Source: an uncultured Saprospiraceae bacterium | GTDB taxonomy: Bacteria; Bacteroidota; Bacteroidia; Chitinophagales; Saprospiraceae | DNA: 64,000 bases | Assembly: GCA_938015595.1 (NCBI GenBank) | Contig: CALLPI010000010.1 | Span: 300,122 to 364,121, forward strand | Direction of reading: 5' to 3' | In this document: in pieces, positions 1 through 9,837 of the stretch | Layout of the letters: the number at the start of each line of letters is the position of its first letter | Position numbering within the stretch: the first letter of the stretch is position 1 | Program-made: the position numbers and the translations under genes | The notes under the pieces: generated by a model | Seen by the model: the letters and a program-made list of their open reading frames with translations, nothing else | Databases searched by the model: none | Told to the model about the DNA's origin: nothing

Positions 1-1
1 T

Positions 2-652
2 TTCCTCGTAGATATCTCCGGCTCTATGGTCATGGAAAAAGTAATTTGTCTGAACCAGAGCCGCTTCAGTGTAATGAAAGAAATGGCCTTGTACCTCGTA
101 GAGCGAATACCTGCCCGCACGCGCCTTGGGCTGGCCACCATTGGCGGAGACTGCGACAAGCCCCCTCTGAAATGGATGCCTGTGGGCAGTCTGAGCCCAA
201 AACACCTCAAAGACGAAATTCACTACCTCTACCCTGATGGCACTACACCCCTGCTAACCATGCTGGTGAAGTCGCCCGAACTCTTTGCAACCCCTGACTC
301 CGTAGCCAAGTCTATTTTCCTCATTAGCGACGGAGAAAATATATGCCGCGTAGGTAATCTAGACATCTGCGCCTGGGCGGCCGGGCTGGCCGGACGAAAC
401 ATCACCATCCACGTACTTACCTTCCTGGATGCCAGCTTGCATAATACCGGCGCTTTTGCCGAATATACCTGCCTGGCCGACTATACCGGTGGCAAAGTAG
501 TATATATTGACAACTACCGCTGCAGCGTGGAGTTGTTTGACTTCAACCTCCTGGAAACCTGCCAATTGGCCATACCGCCCCTACGGCGCTCTAATTGTTA
601 CGATCCGATAGTAAAGGACATGTGGGCGATTTTCCCAAAGGAGAGGGAGTAA
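2..652 (+). CDS. VWA-domain protein, 5'-truncated by the window edge
   Basis: Frame is open upstream of the listed ATG: codons from nt 2 read FLVDISGSMVMEK, a VWA MIDAS motif (DxSxS). The ORF track start at 26 is internal. Confidence 0.8.
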   Translation, partial: FLVDISGSMVMEKVICLNQSRFSVMKEMALYLVERIPARTRLGLATIGGDCDKPPLKWMPVGSLSPKHLKDEIHYLYPDGTTPLLTMLVKSPELFATPDSVAKSIFLISDGENICRVGNLDICAWAAGLAGRNITIHVLTFLDASLHNTGAFAEYTCLADYTGGKVVYIDNYRCSVELFDFNLLETCQLAIPPLRRSNCYDPIVKDMWAIFPKERE

Positions 653-727
653 CTGCAGAATTGATCAGAAGCACACGTCAAAAAGCACCGATAGAGACTA
701 TTGCCTGATGACATGGACGCACTCAAG

Positions 728-802
728 ATACTTCCGCAAGGTTATAAGGTTTTGTACACAACATCTGCAAATCATGCACAAAACTTGGCGTTGCTCGGTA
801 TA
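728..802 (-). repeat. Dispersed palindromic element, copy 1 (reverse orientation)
   Basis: Reverse complement (tataccgagcaacgccaagttttgtgcatgatttgcagatgttgtgtacaaaaccttataacc...gaagtat) aligns with the copies at 14652 and 21985. Confidence 0.75.
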
Positions 803-1129
803 GAGCTTTAAGCGTCATTACCATAGGTACAAAAGCGCCAAATATACTGCCAGCTATGGCCGCAGCCTCAGCAGGCTAAACAATGCAGGCGATACCCTGC
901 TGGTAAGCTGAATGTGAAAGCGCAGCGCTGAGATGGTCCCGATCAGCGAGTCATCAGCATTCCGCAATACCGTGTGGAAGAGTCTCATACTCTGGAAGAA
1001 TAGCAACGACATTATTTACCGTAAGGCGCCCGTTTATTAATTGATCGTAAATTTTTACACACGTTTTTTGCCCACGAATTAATTCTCAATATTTTTCGAC
1101 GTTCTTTTCGCATTTAAATAATTAATCCA

Positions 1130-1525
1130 ATGGGACTTCAGGAAAAACGCCTTGCTAAAAACATTCAGGACAATGTACTACCCGGTATCCTGGCACAAAT
1201 TAGATCTGTAGCGGGCTACGAACCCACAATCCACATTGACTGGGATACCTTCACTGCCTACGACGAGTACCCTCTGAACCGCCTGGAAAATGATATACTG
1301 CCCGATCTAGTAGAAGTGTTCAGGCGCATTGCTGTTGACGACATGGGCCGTGAAGCCCTGCAGGCTGGGCTGCGCAGCATCCGAATGGAGAATACCGACG
1401 ACCAAAGCGCCGTGGAGCTTCGCTTTGCCGACGGCGAACTCTATCACAAAATGCAATTGGCCGGCAGTATCTACAGCCGCTACTCTGCCGATCATATTGT
1501 ACCACTGCTGGAGAGGTCGCTCTGA
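1130..1525 (+). CDS. Hypothetical protein, 131 aa
   Basis: Single long ORF filling the gap between VWA gene and convergent secreted-protein gene; no family recognised. Confidence 0.6.
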   Translation: MGLQEKRLAKNIQDNVLPGILAQIRSVAGYEPTIHIDWDTFTAYDEYPLNRLENDILPDLVEVFRRIAVDDMGREALQAGLRSIRMENTDDQSAVELRFADGELYHKMQLAGSIYSRYSADHIVPLLERSL

Positions 1526-1527
1526 GG

Positions 1528-4500
1528 CTACTGCCAGCCGCCGGCAAACTTGAACGCCTCAAAATTTTGCTCGCCTACCTTCAGGCGCAGCACGTACATG
1601 GCTTTGGCCAAATGAAAGCCCAGGTTTATTTCAAGATAAGGCCCCGGTGCGTCGGCGCGGCCTCTGGCCACCAAACGACCTGCCGCATCGAGTACCTCGT
1701 ACTGCACCTCCTTTTCCACCACTTGGTTGAAAGTGACCCCCACTGAAGTACCCGACAACGAGGGGAAGATGCGGTTGACTGCCGCAGTGGGCGCGCTGCG
1801 CTGCATGACAATGACAGGCGAATAAAATGTATGGCTGTAGTTGATGGCCGGCTCTTCGTTGATGACTTTGAGGCGATAGAAGTATAAGTTGCGCTGCGCC
1901 AGCGAGGTATGCGTGTAGGTTTGCGCCTCCAGGGTACGGCCGCCGGTGGCATTCAGGGTGGCTATGCGCTCGTAGTCTCGTCCGTTTACCGAGCGCTCCA
2001 CTTCGATGCGCTGGCAGAAGTATTCAGGTTGGGTCAGCCAGTCTAGCTTGACCGACACCCCACCATTGACATAAGTACCATTGAAGCTTTGCAAGCGAGT
2101 CACGAGTTCGCCCTCGTACTTGTCAATACGGATGTCGTCAATGGCTACACCTATGTGGTTACCGATGCCGTCGGAGCGAAATACAAATCGGAAGGCTACG
2201 TCGGGATTACCAGAGAGGAAACTGACGTTGAGGCGCAGTTGCGACCATTCATTGCGGTTGCCGCTGAAATAAGAAGACCCCACAGGGAAGGCTACATCGC
2301 TGAGGTTGCTGTTGCGCTGGTTGTACCAATTGGTTTGCACGCTGTCGCCTAGCACTTGCCAGGTTTGCCCCCTGTCGGTGGAATATTCTACCCGGAAGCC
2401 ATCAAACCCAGGATGGATGCGCCACTTACCCCAGAAACTGAACTCGTAGATGCCAGGCTGCGAAAAGTCGAAGTTGGGCAAATAGAGCATAGTGTGCGTG
2501 TTGGGCTGGTAAAACGGCTCTGTGAGCCCTACCACGTAGGCGTTCTGGCCGCTGCGCGTACCGTCCTTGCCAGTGATGGTGGAGCGCCCGCGCTGCCACG
2601 ACGACCCCGATACAGTGTAGACGCCGTACTGCTCGGTGAAGCCCTCCAAATTGCCGCCCCAGTTAGGTTTGTCTTCTTTCCATGGCAGGGGCAAGTCGGG
2701 CAGTATTTTAATAGAGCGCGCTGTTTGCAGGCTGTTGTTAATGGTGAGCGATACCGGGTAAGTGCCTACATTCGCATACGCATGTTGGGGGTTTTCATCA
2801 TTAGAGGTAGCCCCATCGCCAAATTGCCAAAACCAGGATTCTGCATTGGTGGAGGGATCTCCAAAGAACTGTATGGGCACACGGGTGTAGCTGAGTTCGT
2901 CGAAACGCATACGGGCCGTTGGCGTGGCAAGCACGTCGCTGATGAACATACCCCGTCCGTGTGTAGCTGCTAGGATAACCTTGTCAGAACGGCGCAGGCG
3001 TAGCATATCCGTGCGCACAAATGGCGTACCTCGGCCAGCCGCCGGCGGATACCAGCGGGTCTGTTCGCCGTTCAGCAGGTCGGTGGTCCATACACCGGCT
3101 TCGGTGGCCAGGAAGGCCTGGCGGTTATTGTCGGGGTTAAAGATGGCAAAGTTTACGGGCATGTCAGGCAGGTCACCTTCCACATTGATCCAAGTTTGGC
3201 CGCCGTCAAAACTCTCAAAGACGCTGGGCAGTCCATAGTTGGACACCGTGACCAGCAGATGCTCGGGGTTGCCCTGCTCAATTTCAATACAAGAGATGAC
3301 GCCGGCCAATGGCGTAAGCACAATCCCATCCACTACATTACCTTCATGGGCGTTGTCCACGCGCACGATGCGGCCACCGTTGAAGTTTCCAAAATATACG
3401 CGGTTGGGTATGTTGGGATCCACAGCTACTGCTGATACATCCAGGTTCAAGTCGGCTACATCCACAGGAGTAGTTGTACCGGTAGTTACATTCCAGCGGT
3501 AGAAGTCAGCTGCACGGGTTTGGGAATACAGGATATTGGTACGGCTGTCGTAGCCGGACGCACTCAGGAAATTGCCGTTCAAACTAGCACCGCTGAAGAA
3601 GGAACGCCCACCGTTGGTGGATAGGGAGTAGTTGGCAAAGTACAGTGACACCATCTGTATATCAGGCTCGTCTTCATCAATATGGCAAAAGAATCCGTCT
3701 CCGCCCAGTACTTGCCTGCCGGGGGATATACCAGGCTCACCCAGTGCAATAGAGCCATTGTCTTGTGTACCGCCAATGTAGTAGCTACGCGCCTCCTGTG
3801 GGTGAATAGCCCCTGCATAAAACTGGCTGGTATTGTAGCTGATGTTGCGGTCATTGATTTGCAGCTGACTAGCAGGGGCGTTGCCGTTGGTAGTGCGATA
3901 CACTCCACCGTCATTGGTAAAGTAAATAATGTTGCTGTTCTTGGGATCATACACAATGCGGTGCTGGTCGGCGTGTACGTACTGAATGCCGCCACCGCCA
4001 AACCACTGGGAAATCTGCGTCCATGAAGAGCCGGAGTTGGTGGTCAGGTGCAAGTCAATACCGCCTACAATGACGCGCGCTGGATTGGTGGGGTGCACCG
4101 AGATGTCAAGATCATACCAAGCTTGACCGCGGGCAAAGTTGTCCATGCCCAGTGCCTGTGGCATAGAGGTTCTTGTCCAGAAGGCGCCGCCATTGTTGGT
4201 GCGATAGATACCCTCTACATCGCCGTCAATGTCATTTACGGCATAGATGACCTGCGGATCGCTTTCCGCTACGTCAAACTCAATGCGCTGGCTGGCTGCA
4301 GGGGGAGCACCTGGGCTATTGGTGATGTTCGTCCAGGTACCGACGTTACCCGATGGCGAGCGAAAAATAGCGTTGCGTGAAGATACAAAAATATGACCAT
4401 TGGAAGCCAGTTCAATATCATAAAAGCGATTGGCCGACACCCCCGAAGTACCATTGCCGATGATGCGCGCCCAGGTTTCGCCGTTGTCCTGACTGCGCCA

Positions 4501-5376
4501 CACTCCGGCGTCAGTAGTCACATACACATCTCCATTGACGGGATGTACCAGCATTTTGAAGCAATAAAAAAAGGCAATAGTAGTCGGCAGGTGATGCCAG
4601 GTAGTACCGCCATCGGTAGAGCGAAACACGCCAATGCCACGTATGTCAGTGTATTCTCCAGTACAGAAAAACATAAGGTTGGGGTTGATAGGCGACTGCA
4701 CGATGTCCATCACGGCCAGATTGGGCAGGTAGTCGTTCACAGAAATCCAGCGCGTGACTGTCGCGGTGATATCGTCGCAGCGCCACAGCCCGCCCGATAC
4801 GCTGCCAGCCCACACGCGTTTGCCGTCGGGGTCGTTGGCATCCACCAGCAAGCAACGGGTGCGGCCACCAACGTTGTTGGGGCCGCGTTCGCGCCAGCGA
4901 GCGTTAGTGATGCTTTGGCTTTTTTCTGGCTCCATGCGCATGGCCTCCTGTTTGCGCAGCCCTATGGCAATGGCGTCCAGTAAGCGCTCGGCGGGCGCAT
5001 AGCCCAGTGCGGGATCCATGGTGCGCAGGCGGCGGTCTTCAAAGGCCTGGTCTATGCGCTGTTGTTTAGTAGGCTTGTAAGAAGGCACAGCGCTTGGAAC
5101 AACCTGCTGCTGTACCTGCACCTGCTGTGGTGCCACCCTACGCGGATACAGCGATTTGTATTGCCTGTAGGTTTGGCTCTGCCCTGCCAATGGAGCTACT
5201 GCTGGCAGTGGTGCTTGCTCCGATGGTTGTACTTTAGCAACGTTGATTAGCGAAGATGCCTTGGGCTTAGCTGCGGAAGGCTCAGTGTGCTGCCTCATCC
5301 ACACTGCTGTCAGCGCCAGTAATGTTATTGAAACGAATAATACTTCTGTAAACCTACCCCCAAAACGGATGCTCAT
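1528..5376 (-). CDS. Secreted BNR/sortilin-like beta-propeller protein with PKD domain and probable T9SS sorting domain
   Basis: 1282 aa; N-terminal signal-like segment; repeated S.DGG.TW / TNNGG..W BNR motifs; WRERGPNNVGGRTR; PKD motif WFWQFGDGATSNDENPQHAY; C-terminal MYVLRLKVGEQNFEAFKF. Confidence 0.85.
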   Translation of the reverse strand: MSIRFGGRFTEVLFVSITLLALTAVWMRQHTEPSAAKPKASSLINVAKVQPSEQAPLPAVAPLAGQSQTYRQYKSLYPRRVAPQQVQVQQQVVPSAVPSYKPTKQQRIDQAFEDRRLRTMDPALGYAPAERLLDAIAIGLRKQEAMRMEPEKSQSITNARWRERGPNNVGGRTRCLLVDANDPDGKRVWAGSVSGGLWRCDDITATVTRWISVNDYLPNLAVMDIVQSPINPNLMFFCTGEYTDIRGIGVFRSTDGGTTWHHLPTTIAFFYCFKMLVHPVNGDVYVTTDAGVWRSQDNGETWARIIGNGTSGVSANRFYDIELASNGHIFVSSRNAIFRSPSGNVGTWTNITNSPGAPPAASQRIEFDVAESDPQVIYAVNDIDGDVEGIYRTNNGGAFWTRTSMPQALGMDNFARGQAWYDLDISVHPTNPARVIVGGIDLHLTTNSGSSWTQISQWFGGGGIQYVHADQHRIVYDPKNSNIIYFTNDGGVYRTTNGNAPASQLQINDRNISYNTSQFYAGAIHPQEARSYYIGGTQDNGSIALGEPGISPGRQVLGGDGFFCHIDEDEPDIQMVSLYFANYSLSTNGGRSFFSGASLNGNFLSASGYDSRTNILYSQTRAADFYRWNVTTGTTTPVDVADLNLDVSAVAVDPNIPNRVYFGNFNGGRIVRVDNAHEGNVVDGIVLTPLAGVISCIEIEQGNPEHLLVTVSNYGLPSVFESFDGGQTWINVEGDLPDMPVNFAIFNPDNNRQAFLATEAGVWTTDLLNGEQTRWYPPAAGRGTPFVRTDMLRLRRSDKVILAATHGRGMFISDVLATPTARMRFDELSYTRVPIQFFGDPSTNAESWFWQFGDGATSNDENPQHAYANVGTYPVSLTINNSLQTARSIKILPDLPLPWKEDKPNWGGNLEGFTEQYGVYTVSGSSWQRGRSTITGKDGTRSGQNAYVVGLTEPFYQPNTHTMLYLPNFDFSQPGIYEFSFWGKWRIHPGFDGFRVEYSTDRGQTWQVLGDSVQTNWYNQRNSNLSDVAFPVGSSYFSGNRNEWSQLRLNVSFLSGNPDVAFRFVFRSDGIGNHIGVAIDDIRIDKYEGELVTRLQSFNGTYVNGGVSVKLDWLTQPEYFCQRIEVERSVNGRDYERIATLNATGGRTLEAQTYTHTSLAQRNLYFYRLKVINEEPAINYSHTFYSPVIVMQRSAPTAAVNRIFPSLSGTSVGVTFNQVVEKEVQYEVLDAAGRLVARGRADAPGPYLEINLGFHLAKAMYVLRLKVGEQNFEAFKFAGGWQ

Positions 5377-5788
5377 ATTCTTGCATATTTGCCGAATCGC
5401 AAAGATGGTGTATTTTCGCTATTCCTGAGGGGAGATTTACAGGCGGAAACGGCAAGATGGGCGACATAGAGGCAAGAAGCAGGGAAGGGAGGGAGCTAAA
5501 CCTCACCAAAGGAGTTGCTCCTCCTCTCCCCGTTGAAGCATTCGGTCACTCATACGCGCGCAAACCAGCCTGCTCAGTGTATTGCCTTTTGCAGATGCGC
5601 ACCGTGTGGGATGACGTAGTGATTTAAACTTAGTGCCTCAATCTCTTATGATACCACTCTACTTCATGCTCATGCCTGAAACTTGACAGCGTGAAGTATG
5701 AATGCTCTAGTAACTGGACTCATGTTTGGTCAGGCTTGCTAAATTATCGCGTATGAACAGAACAATTGCGGGGGTGGTATTTTCATTT

Positions 5789-6760
5789 TCAGACCGCCTC
5801 GGCACCTCTACCCCATCGCTGCTCAAACCCTGCAATGCCCTGCAATCCTCCCGTATGCACAGCTACTACAGTACTCCCTACCGGGAAAGCACCTTGCTGC
5901 ACAAGGTCAAAAAGTGCGTACATCAGCTTGCCTGTGTAGATGGGGTCGAGTACGATGCCGTAGCAGGCGCGGAACGAACGGATGAAATCCAGCAAGGCTG
6001 GGGTATGCCGGGCATATCCGCCGTGGTGGTATGTGGTATGTATTTCAAAGGTGCCTGCTAAGGGCGCCTGCCCTGTTTCGGTTAGTAGTCTCTGTACCTC
6101 GGCACGGTGAAAATCGCCCTTGAGCACGCTAATGCCAATAGCCCTGGCCTTGCGCCCCTGCAGGCCTGCAACCAACCCAGCCAGCGTGCCTCCTGTACCA
6201 CAGGCTACTGCTACAAAATCAGGATTGGCTTGAATAAAGATCTCCTCGGCCAATGCCATACAGCCCTGCAGCGCCAGGGCGTTACTCCCGCCTTCCGGCA
6301 AGATACAAACGCTCGATGCCGGCAACCCCAGCCGGGCGGGCCAGTCCTCCTGTGCAGCCTGGCGATACTGGGCGCGGCTGACATACACCAGTTGCATGCC
6401 CCGCGAAGTCACAAATTCTAGCGTAGGATTGAGCGGCTCAGTTGGCTCGCCCCTAACTACACCCACGGCAGCCATATTCAATACATGCGCTGCTTCAGCT
6501 ACTGCGGCCAGATGATTGGAGTATGCCCCGCCAAAGGTGAGCAAATGGGTACAGCCTTGTGCATGGGTAGCTTGTAGGTTGTACTGGAGTTTGCGCCATT
6601 TGTTGCCACACAGGGGGCTATCCTGGCGCCAAGCCAGTAAGTCGTCTCGTTTAAGGAGCAGTTGCACCCCAGCCTGCTCAAGCACTTCTGCCCGGATGGC
6701 CTGCATCGGGCTGGGCTTATGATGCAGCAACTGGCTGATGACTTCAGCAGCAGACAACAT
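5789..6760 (-). CDS. PLP-dependent 1-aminocyclopropane-1-carboxylate deaminase / D-cysteine desulfhydrase family
   Basis: LLLKRDDLLAW...GNKWRKLQYNL, LTFGGAYSNHLAA, ILPEGGSNALALQG, ACGTGGTLAGL. Start moved to MLSAAEV (6760), 4 nt after the cupin stop; the ORF track start (6799) overlaps the upstream gene. Confidence 0.85.
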   Translation of the reverse strand: MLSAAEVISQLLHHKPSPMQAIRAEVLEQAGVQLLLKRDDLLAWRQDSPLCGNKWRKLQYNLQATHAQGCTHLLTFGGAYSNHLAAVAEAAHVLNMAAVGVVRGEPTEPLNPTLEFVTSRGMQLVYVSRAQYRQAAQEDWPARLGLPASSVCILPEGGSNALALQGCMALAEEIFIQANPDFVAVACGTGGTLAGLVAGLQGRKARAIGISVLKGDFHRAEVQRLLTETGQAPLAGTFEIHTTYHHGGYARHTPALLDFIRSFRACYGIVLDPIYTGKLMYALFDLVQQGAFPVGSTVVAVHTGGLQGIAGFEQRWGRGAEAV

Positions 6761-6764
6761 AGCC

Positions 6765-7082
6765 CTACTTGTACTCCTCCCGGACCGGGCAAAATACATC
6801 TAGTATCTTGCAGGCGCTCAGGGCGCGCCCGCTGTGTACGATATGGGGGGCAATGACGGCCACCAGTCCTGGCTCGTACACCCGAGTTTGGCCATCTATA
6901 GTCAGTTCCATACGACCTTCAAGTACGATAGAGCTTTGCTCGTGCGGATGCGAATGCTCGGGTAAGATAGCACCCTCCTCAATTTCCCAGAACGACAGAG
7001 TGGTCTTCTCAGTGTGGATGAAGCGCCCGTGAAAGCCAAGAAGCAACTGTTTACTTGGCAGGTGAGAAAGTATGTAATCCAT
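6765..7082 (-). CDS. Cupin domain protein
   Basis: MDYILSHLPSK...EEGAILPEHSHPHEQSSIVLEGRMELTIDGQ...; start at Met53 of the listed ORF, upstream residues look non-coding. Confidence 0.85.
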   Translation of the reverse strand: MDYILSHLPSKQLLLGFHGRFIHTEKTTLSFWEIEEGAILPEHSHPHEQSSIVLEGRMELTIDGQTRVYEPGLVAVIAPHIVHSGRALSACKILDVFCPVREEYK

Positions 7083-7280
7083 AGAGTCCTTTGTTTGCGG
7101 GCAAAGGTGCGCATTTTTCAGGTAAGAATCAGGCCGCACTGCACAAGGTCGATGCATGGTGAGGCTTAGTACTCCGCAAAGCGCGCGGAGAGCCGCCGAG
7201 GTACCAATACCCCCCACAACTCGTAGCTCGCAACTCACAGAATCAAGGCTGCTGCCTGGAGTTGGCCCTGCGCCCCTATC

Positions 7281-8465
7281 CTACACCCCCTCTAACGCTC
7301 GTCCTACTACCGGCAGATACAGATTCCCCTCCAGCACATTACGGGCAATTACAATGCGTTGAACTTCTGAAGTACCCTCGTAAATCTGAGTGATTTTGGC
7401 ATCGCGCATGAGGCGCTCTACGTGATATTCCTTCACAAAGCCGTAGCCGCCGTGAATCTGCACTGCCTCCACCGTATGACGCATGGCCACTTCAGAAGCA
7501 TAGAGCTTGGCCATAGCGGAAGCAGTGTTATAGTCCAGACCTTGGTCTTTGAGCCAGGCTGCGCGATACACCATGAGTTTAGCAGCTTCGATCTCAGTGG
7601 CCATGTCGGCCAGTTTGAAGGCAATGGCCTGATGCTGGCTGATGGGCTTGCCAAAAGCCTTGCGCTCCTTGGAGTAAGCAGTGGCCAATTCAAAAGCACC
7701 GCCAGCAATGCCCAAGGCCTGGGCAGCAATACCGATGCGGCCGCCAGCCAGAGTTTTCATGGCAAACTTGAAGCCGAAGCCCTCTTCGCCAATGCGATTG
7801 CTCTTGGGCACTTTTACATCATTGTACATGATGGAGTGGGTATCTGAGGAGCGTATGCCCAGCTTGTCTTCTTTGGCACCAATGACCACACCTGGCTGAT
7901 CAGTTTCTACCAATAGGGCATTAATCCCTCGATGGCCTTTTTCCGGATGGGTTTGGGCTATCACAATGTGCAACTTGGAAGTGCCGCCGTTGGTGATCCA
8001 GTTCTTGGTGCCGTTGAGGAGGTAGTAATCGCCCATGTCCACTGCAGTGGTGCGCTGACTGGTGGCGTCGCTGCCAGCCTCCGGCTCACTGAGGCAGAAA
8101 GAACCGATCCATTCGCCGGTGGCTAATTTGGGTAGGTACCTGGCTTTTTGATCTTCTGTACCAAAAGTTTCGATACCCCAGCAAACCAGGGAGTTATTGA
8201 CCGACATGATGACCGAGCAGGAGTTGTCCACTTTAGAGATTTCCTCCATAGCCAACACGTAAGATAGCGTATCCATACCACCACCGCCGTATTCGGGAGA
8301 GACCATCATACCCATGAAGCCGAGCTCGCCCATCATGCGCACTTGCTCGTAGGGGTATTCCATTTTGCTATCGCGTTCAATGACACCGGGTTTAAGTTCC
8401 TTTTGGGCAAAATCGCGCGCGGCCGATTGTACGGCCAAGTGTTCTGCAGAGAGTTCAAAAAACAT
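7281..8465 (-). CDS. Acyl-CoA dehydrogenase
   Basis: MFFELSAEHLAVQSAARDFAQKEL..., FCLSEPEAGSDATSQRTTA, GIAAQALGIA, QIHGGYGFVKEYHVERLMRDAKITQIYEGTSEVQRIVIAR. Start moved to Met43 of the listed ORF. Confidence 0.95.
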   Translation of the reverse strand: MFFELSAEHLAVQSAARDFAQKELKPGVIERDSKMEYPYEQVRMMGELGFMGMMVSPEYGGGGMDTLSYVLAMEEISKVDNSCSVIMSVNNSLVCWGIETFGTEDQKARYLPKLATGEWIGSFCLSEPEAGSDATSQRTTAVDMGDYYLLNGTKNWITNGGTSKLHIVIAQTHPEKGHRGINALLVETDQPGVVIGAKEDKLGIRSSDTHSIMYNDVKVPKSNRIGEEGFGFKFAMKTLAGGRIGIAAQALGIAGGAFELATAYSKERKAFGKPISQHQAIAFKLADMATEIEAAKLMVYRAAWLKDQGLDYNTASAMAKLYASEVAMRHTVEAVQIHGGYGFVKEYHVERLMRDAKITQIYEGTSEVQRIVIARNVLEGNLYLPVVGRALEGV

Positions 8466-8715
8466 GTCGGTCTTATTTTGGCAGTGCAAAGTTACAGGAA
8501 TTGGCTGTTTTTGTGCCAAACAATTGCCCGGCTTTTTAGTTGAGAAATGGCGCTCCAGCATCAAATTACTGATAGATAAAACTTCTTGCAAACGGCAAAA
8601 AACTATCTACACCTGAAAAACTATATATTATGCTACCTACAGGATACCAGTCATTGCAAATAAAATGAAGAAGATTGCTTTATAGAGATAAGATGTACTT
8701 CAACAAGGGCATCTT

Positions 8716-9825
8716 TTGGTAATGCAGGGGGCCAAAAGACGCTCCAAAGCATGCTTTGCTTGTTGCACTTTTTCCTTTTTCATTTTTCCTTTTTCCTTCA
8801 TTTTTGATATAGCTTTGGGCAGAAATTTAAAGGGCTTGAATTTATCGCGAAAGCAGAAGAGATCATGGTGGCATCCTCGTCGTTGGAGGTGGGTGCGCAT
8901 GCTGTTGGTACTGTCGCGGCGGCGCTCGTTGCCGGGATTCTCTAAGGTGCCGGTACACGACGTGCTGGTGTTTGTATTCAACGAGATGCGGCGTTTCGAC
9001 CTCATGATTCGCGCCAATGCCATTGCTTTCAGTTTTTTTCTGGCTTTGTTTCCGTCGCTGATTTCCATTTTTGCTACATTGCCCTACCTGCGCAAGTACC
9101 TGCTTCGATTTCTGCCGGGCGAGGGCGACAACTTCGAAGAAGTACTGCAGCATGAGATCCAGCAAATCGTTCCTGGCGATGTAGGTGCACAAATCAGTAG
9201 CTTCATTCAAGACCTAACTACCAGCCCCCGGGTGGGCATGTTATCTTTTGGCTTCATATTGGCCTTGTACTTTGCTTCCAATGGCATGTTGGCGCTCATG
9301 CAGGGGTTCGAGAAGTCATATGCCCGCACTTTCATCAAACGCAACCCGTTGCGCAAGCGCTGGATTGCCTCTTGGCTGACTGTCCTGTTGAGTTTTCTGC
9401 TGTTTTTATCTGTGGTATTCATCATTCTGGGCAACGTCATTATCCATGCTATAGCGAGCTGGACAGGCTGGGCTAAGTGGCTAGAGTGGAGTGTGTCGGC
9501 CTTGCGCTGGGTAAGTATCGTGGCTCTGTATTATGCAGGTATCGCCATCATCTACCGGTTTGGTGCGGCGGTGCGGCGCAAGTTTGTCTGGTTTTCGCCA
9601 GGCGCTACGCTGGCTACTATTTTATGCTTATTAGCTTCGCTGGTGTTTTCTTTTTACGTGGACAATTTTGGCAACTACAACAAGCTCTATGGTAGCTTTG
9701 GAACTATCATTGTAACCATGTTGTGGCTGCAACTCAATGCCTTAGGCTTGCTTATTGGCTTCGAACTGAATGCGGCTATTGCTATCAATCGAGATTTGAA
9801 CCAGGCACGCCGGGAAGAAGGGTAA
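8716..9825 (+). CDS. YihY/BrkB-family inner-membrane protein
   Basis: MIRANAIAFSFFLALFPSLISIFATLPYL..., GSFGTIIVTMLWLQLNALGLLIGFELNAAI. The N-terminus lies over a pyrimidine-rich low-complexity tract, so the true start may be at 8899. Confidence 0.85.
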   Translation: MVMQGAKRRSKACFACCTFSFFIFPFSFIFDIALGRNLKGLNLSRKQKRSWWHPRRWRWVRMLLVLSRRRSLPGFSKVPVHDVLVFVFNEMRRFDLMIRANAIAFSFFLALFPSLISIFATLPYLRKYLLRFLPGEGDNFEEVLQHEIQQIVPGDVGAQISSFIQDLTTSPRVGMLSFGFILALYFASNGMLALMQGFEKSYARTFIKRNPLRKRWIASWLTVLLSFLLFLSVVFIILGNVIIHAIASWTGWAKWLEWSVSALRWVSIVALYYAGIAIIYRFGAAVRRKFVWFSPGATLATILCLLASLVFSFYVDNFGNYNKLYGSFGTIIVTMLWLQLNALGLLIGFELNAAIAINRDLNQARREEG

Positions 9826-9837
9826 AGTACTTTTGAT

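Noticed and set aside
2356-2973. 205-aa plus-strand ORF opposite the BNR/PKD protein
   Set aside because: Antisense shadow of a continuous 1282-aa minus-strand frame.
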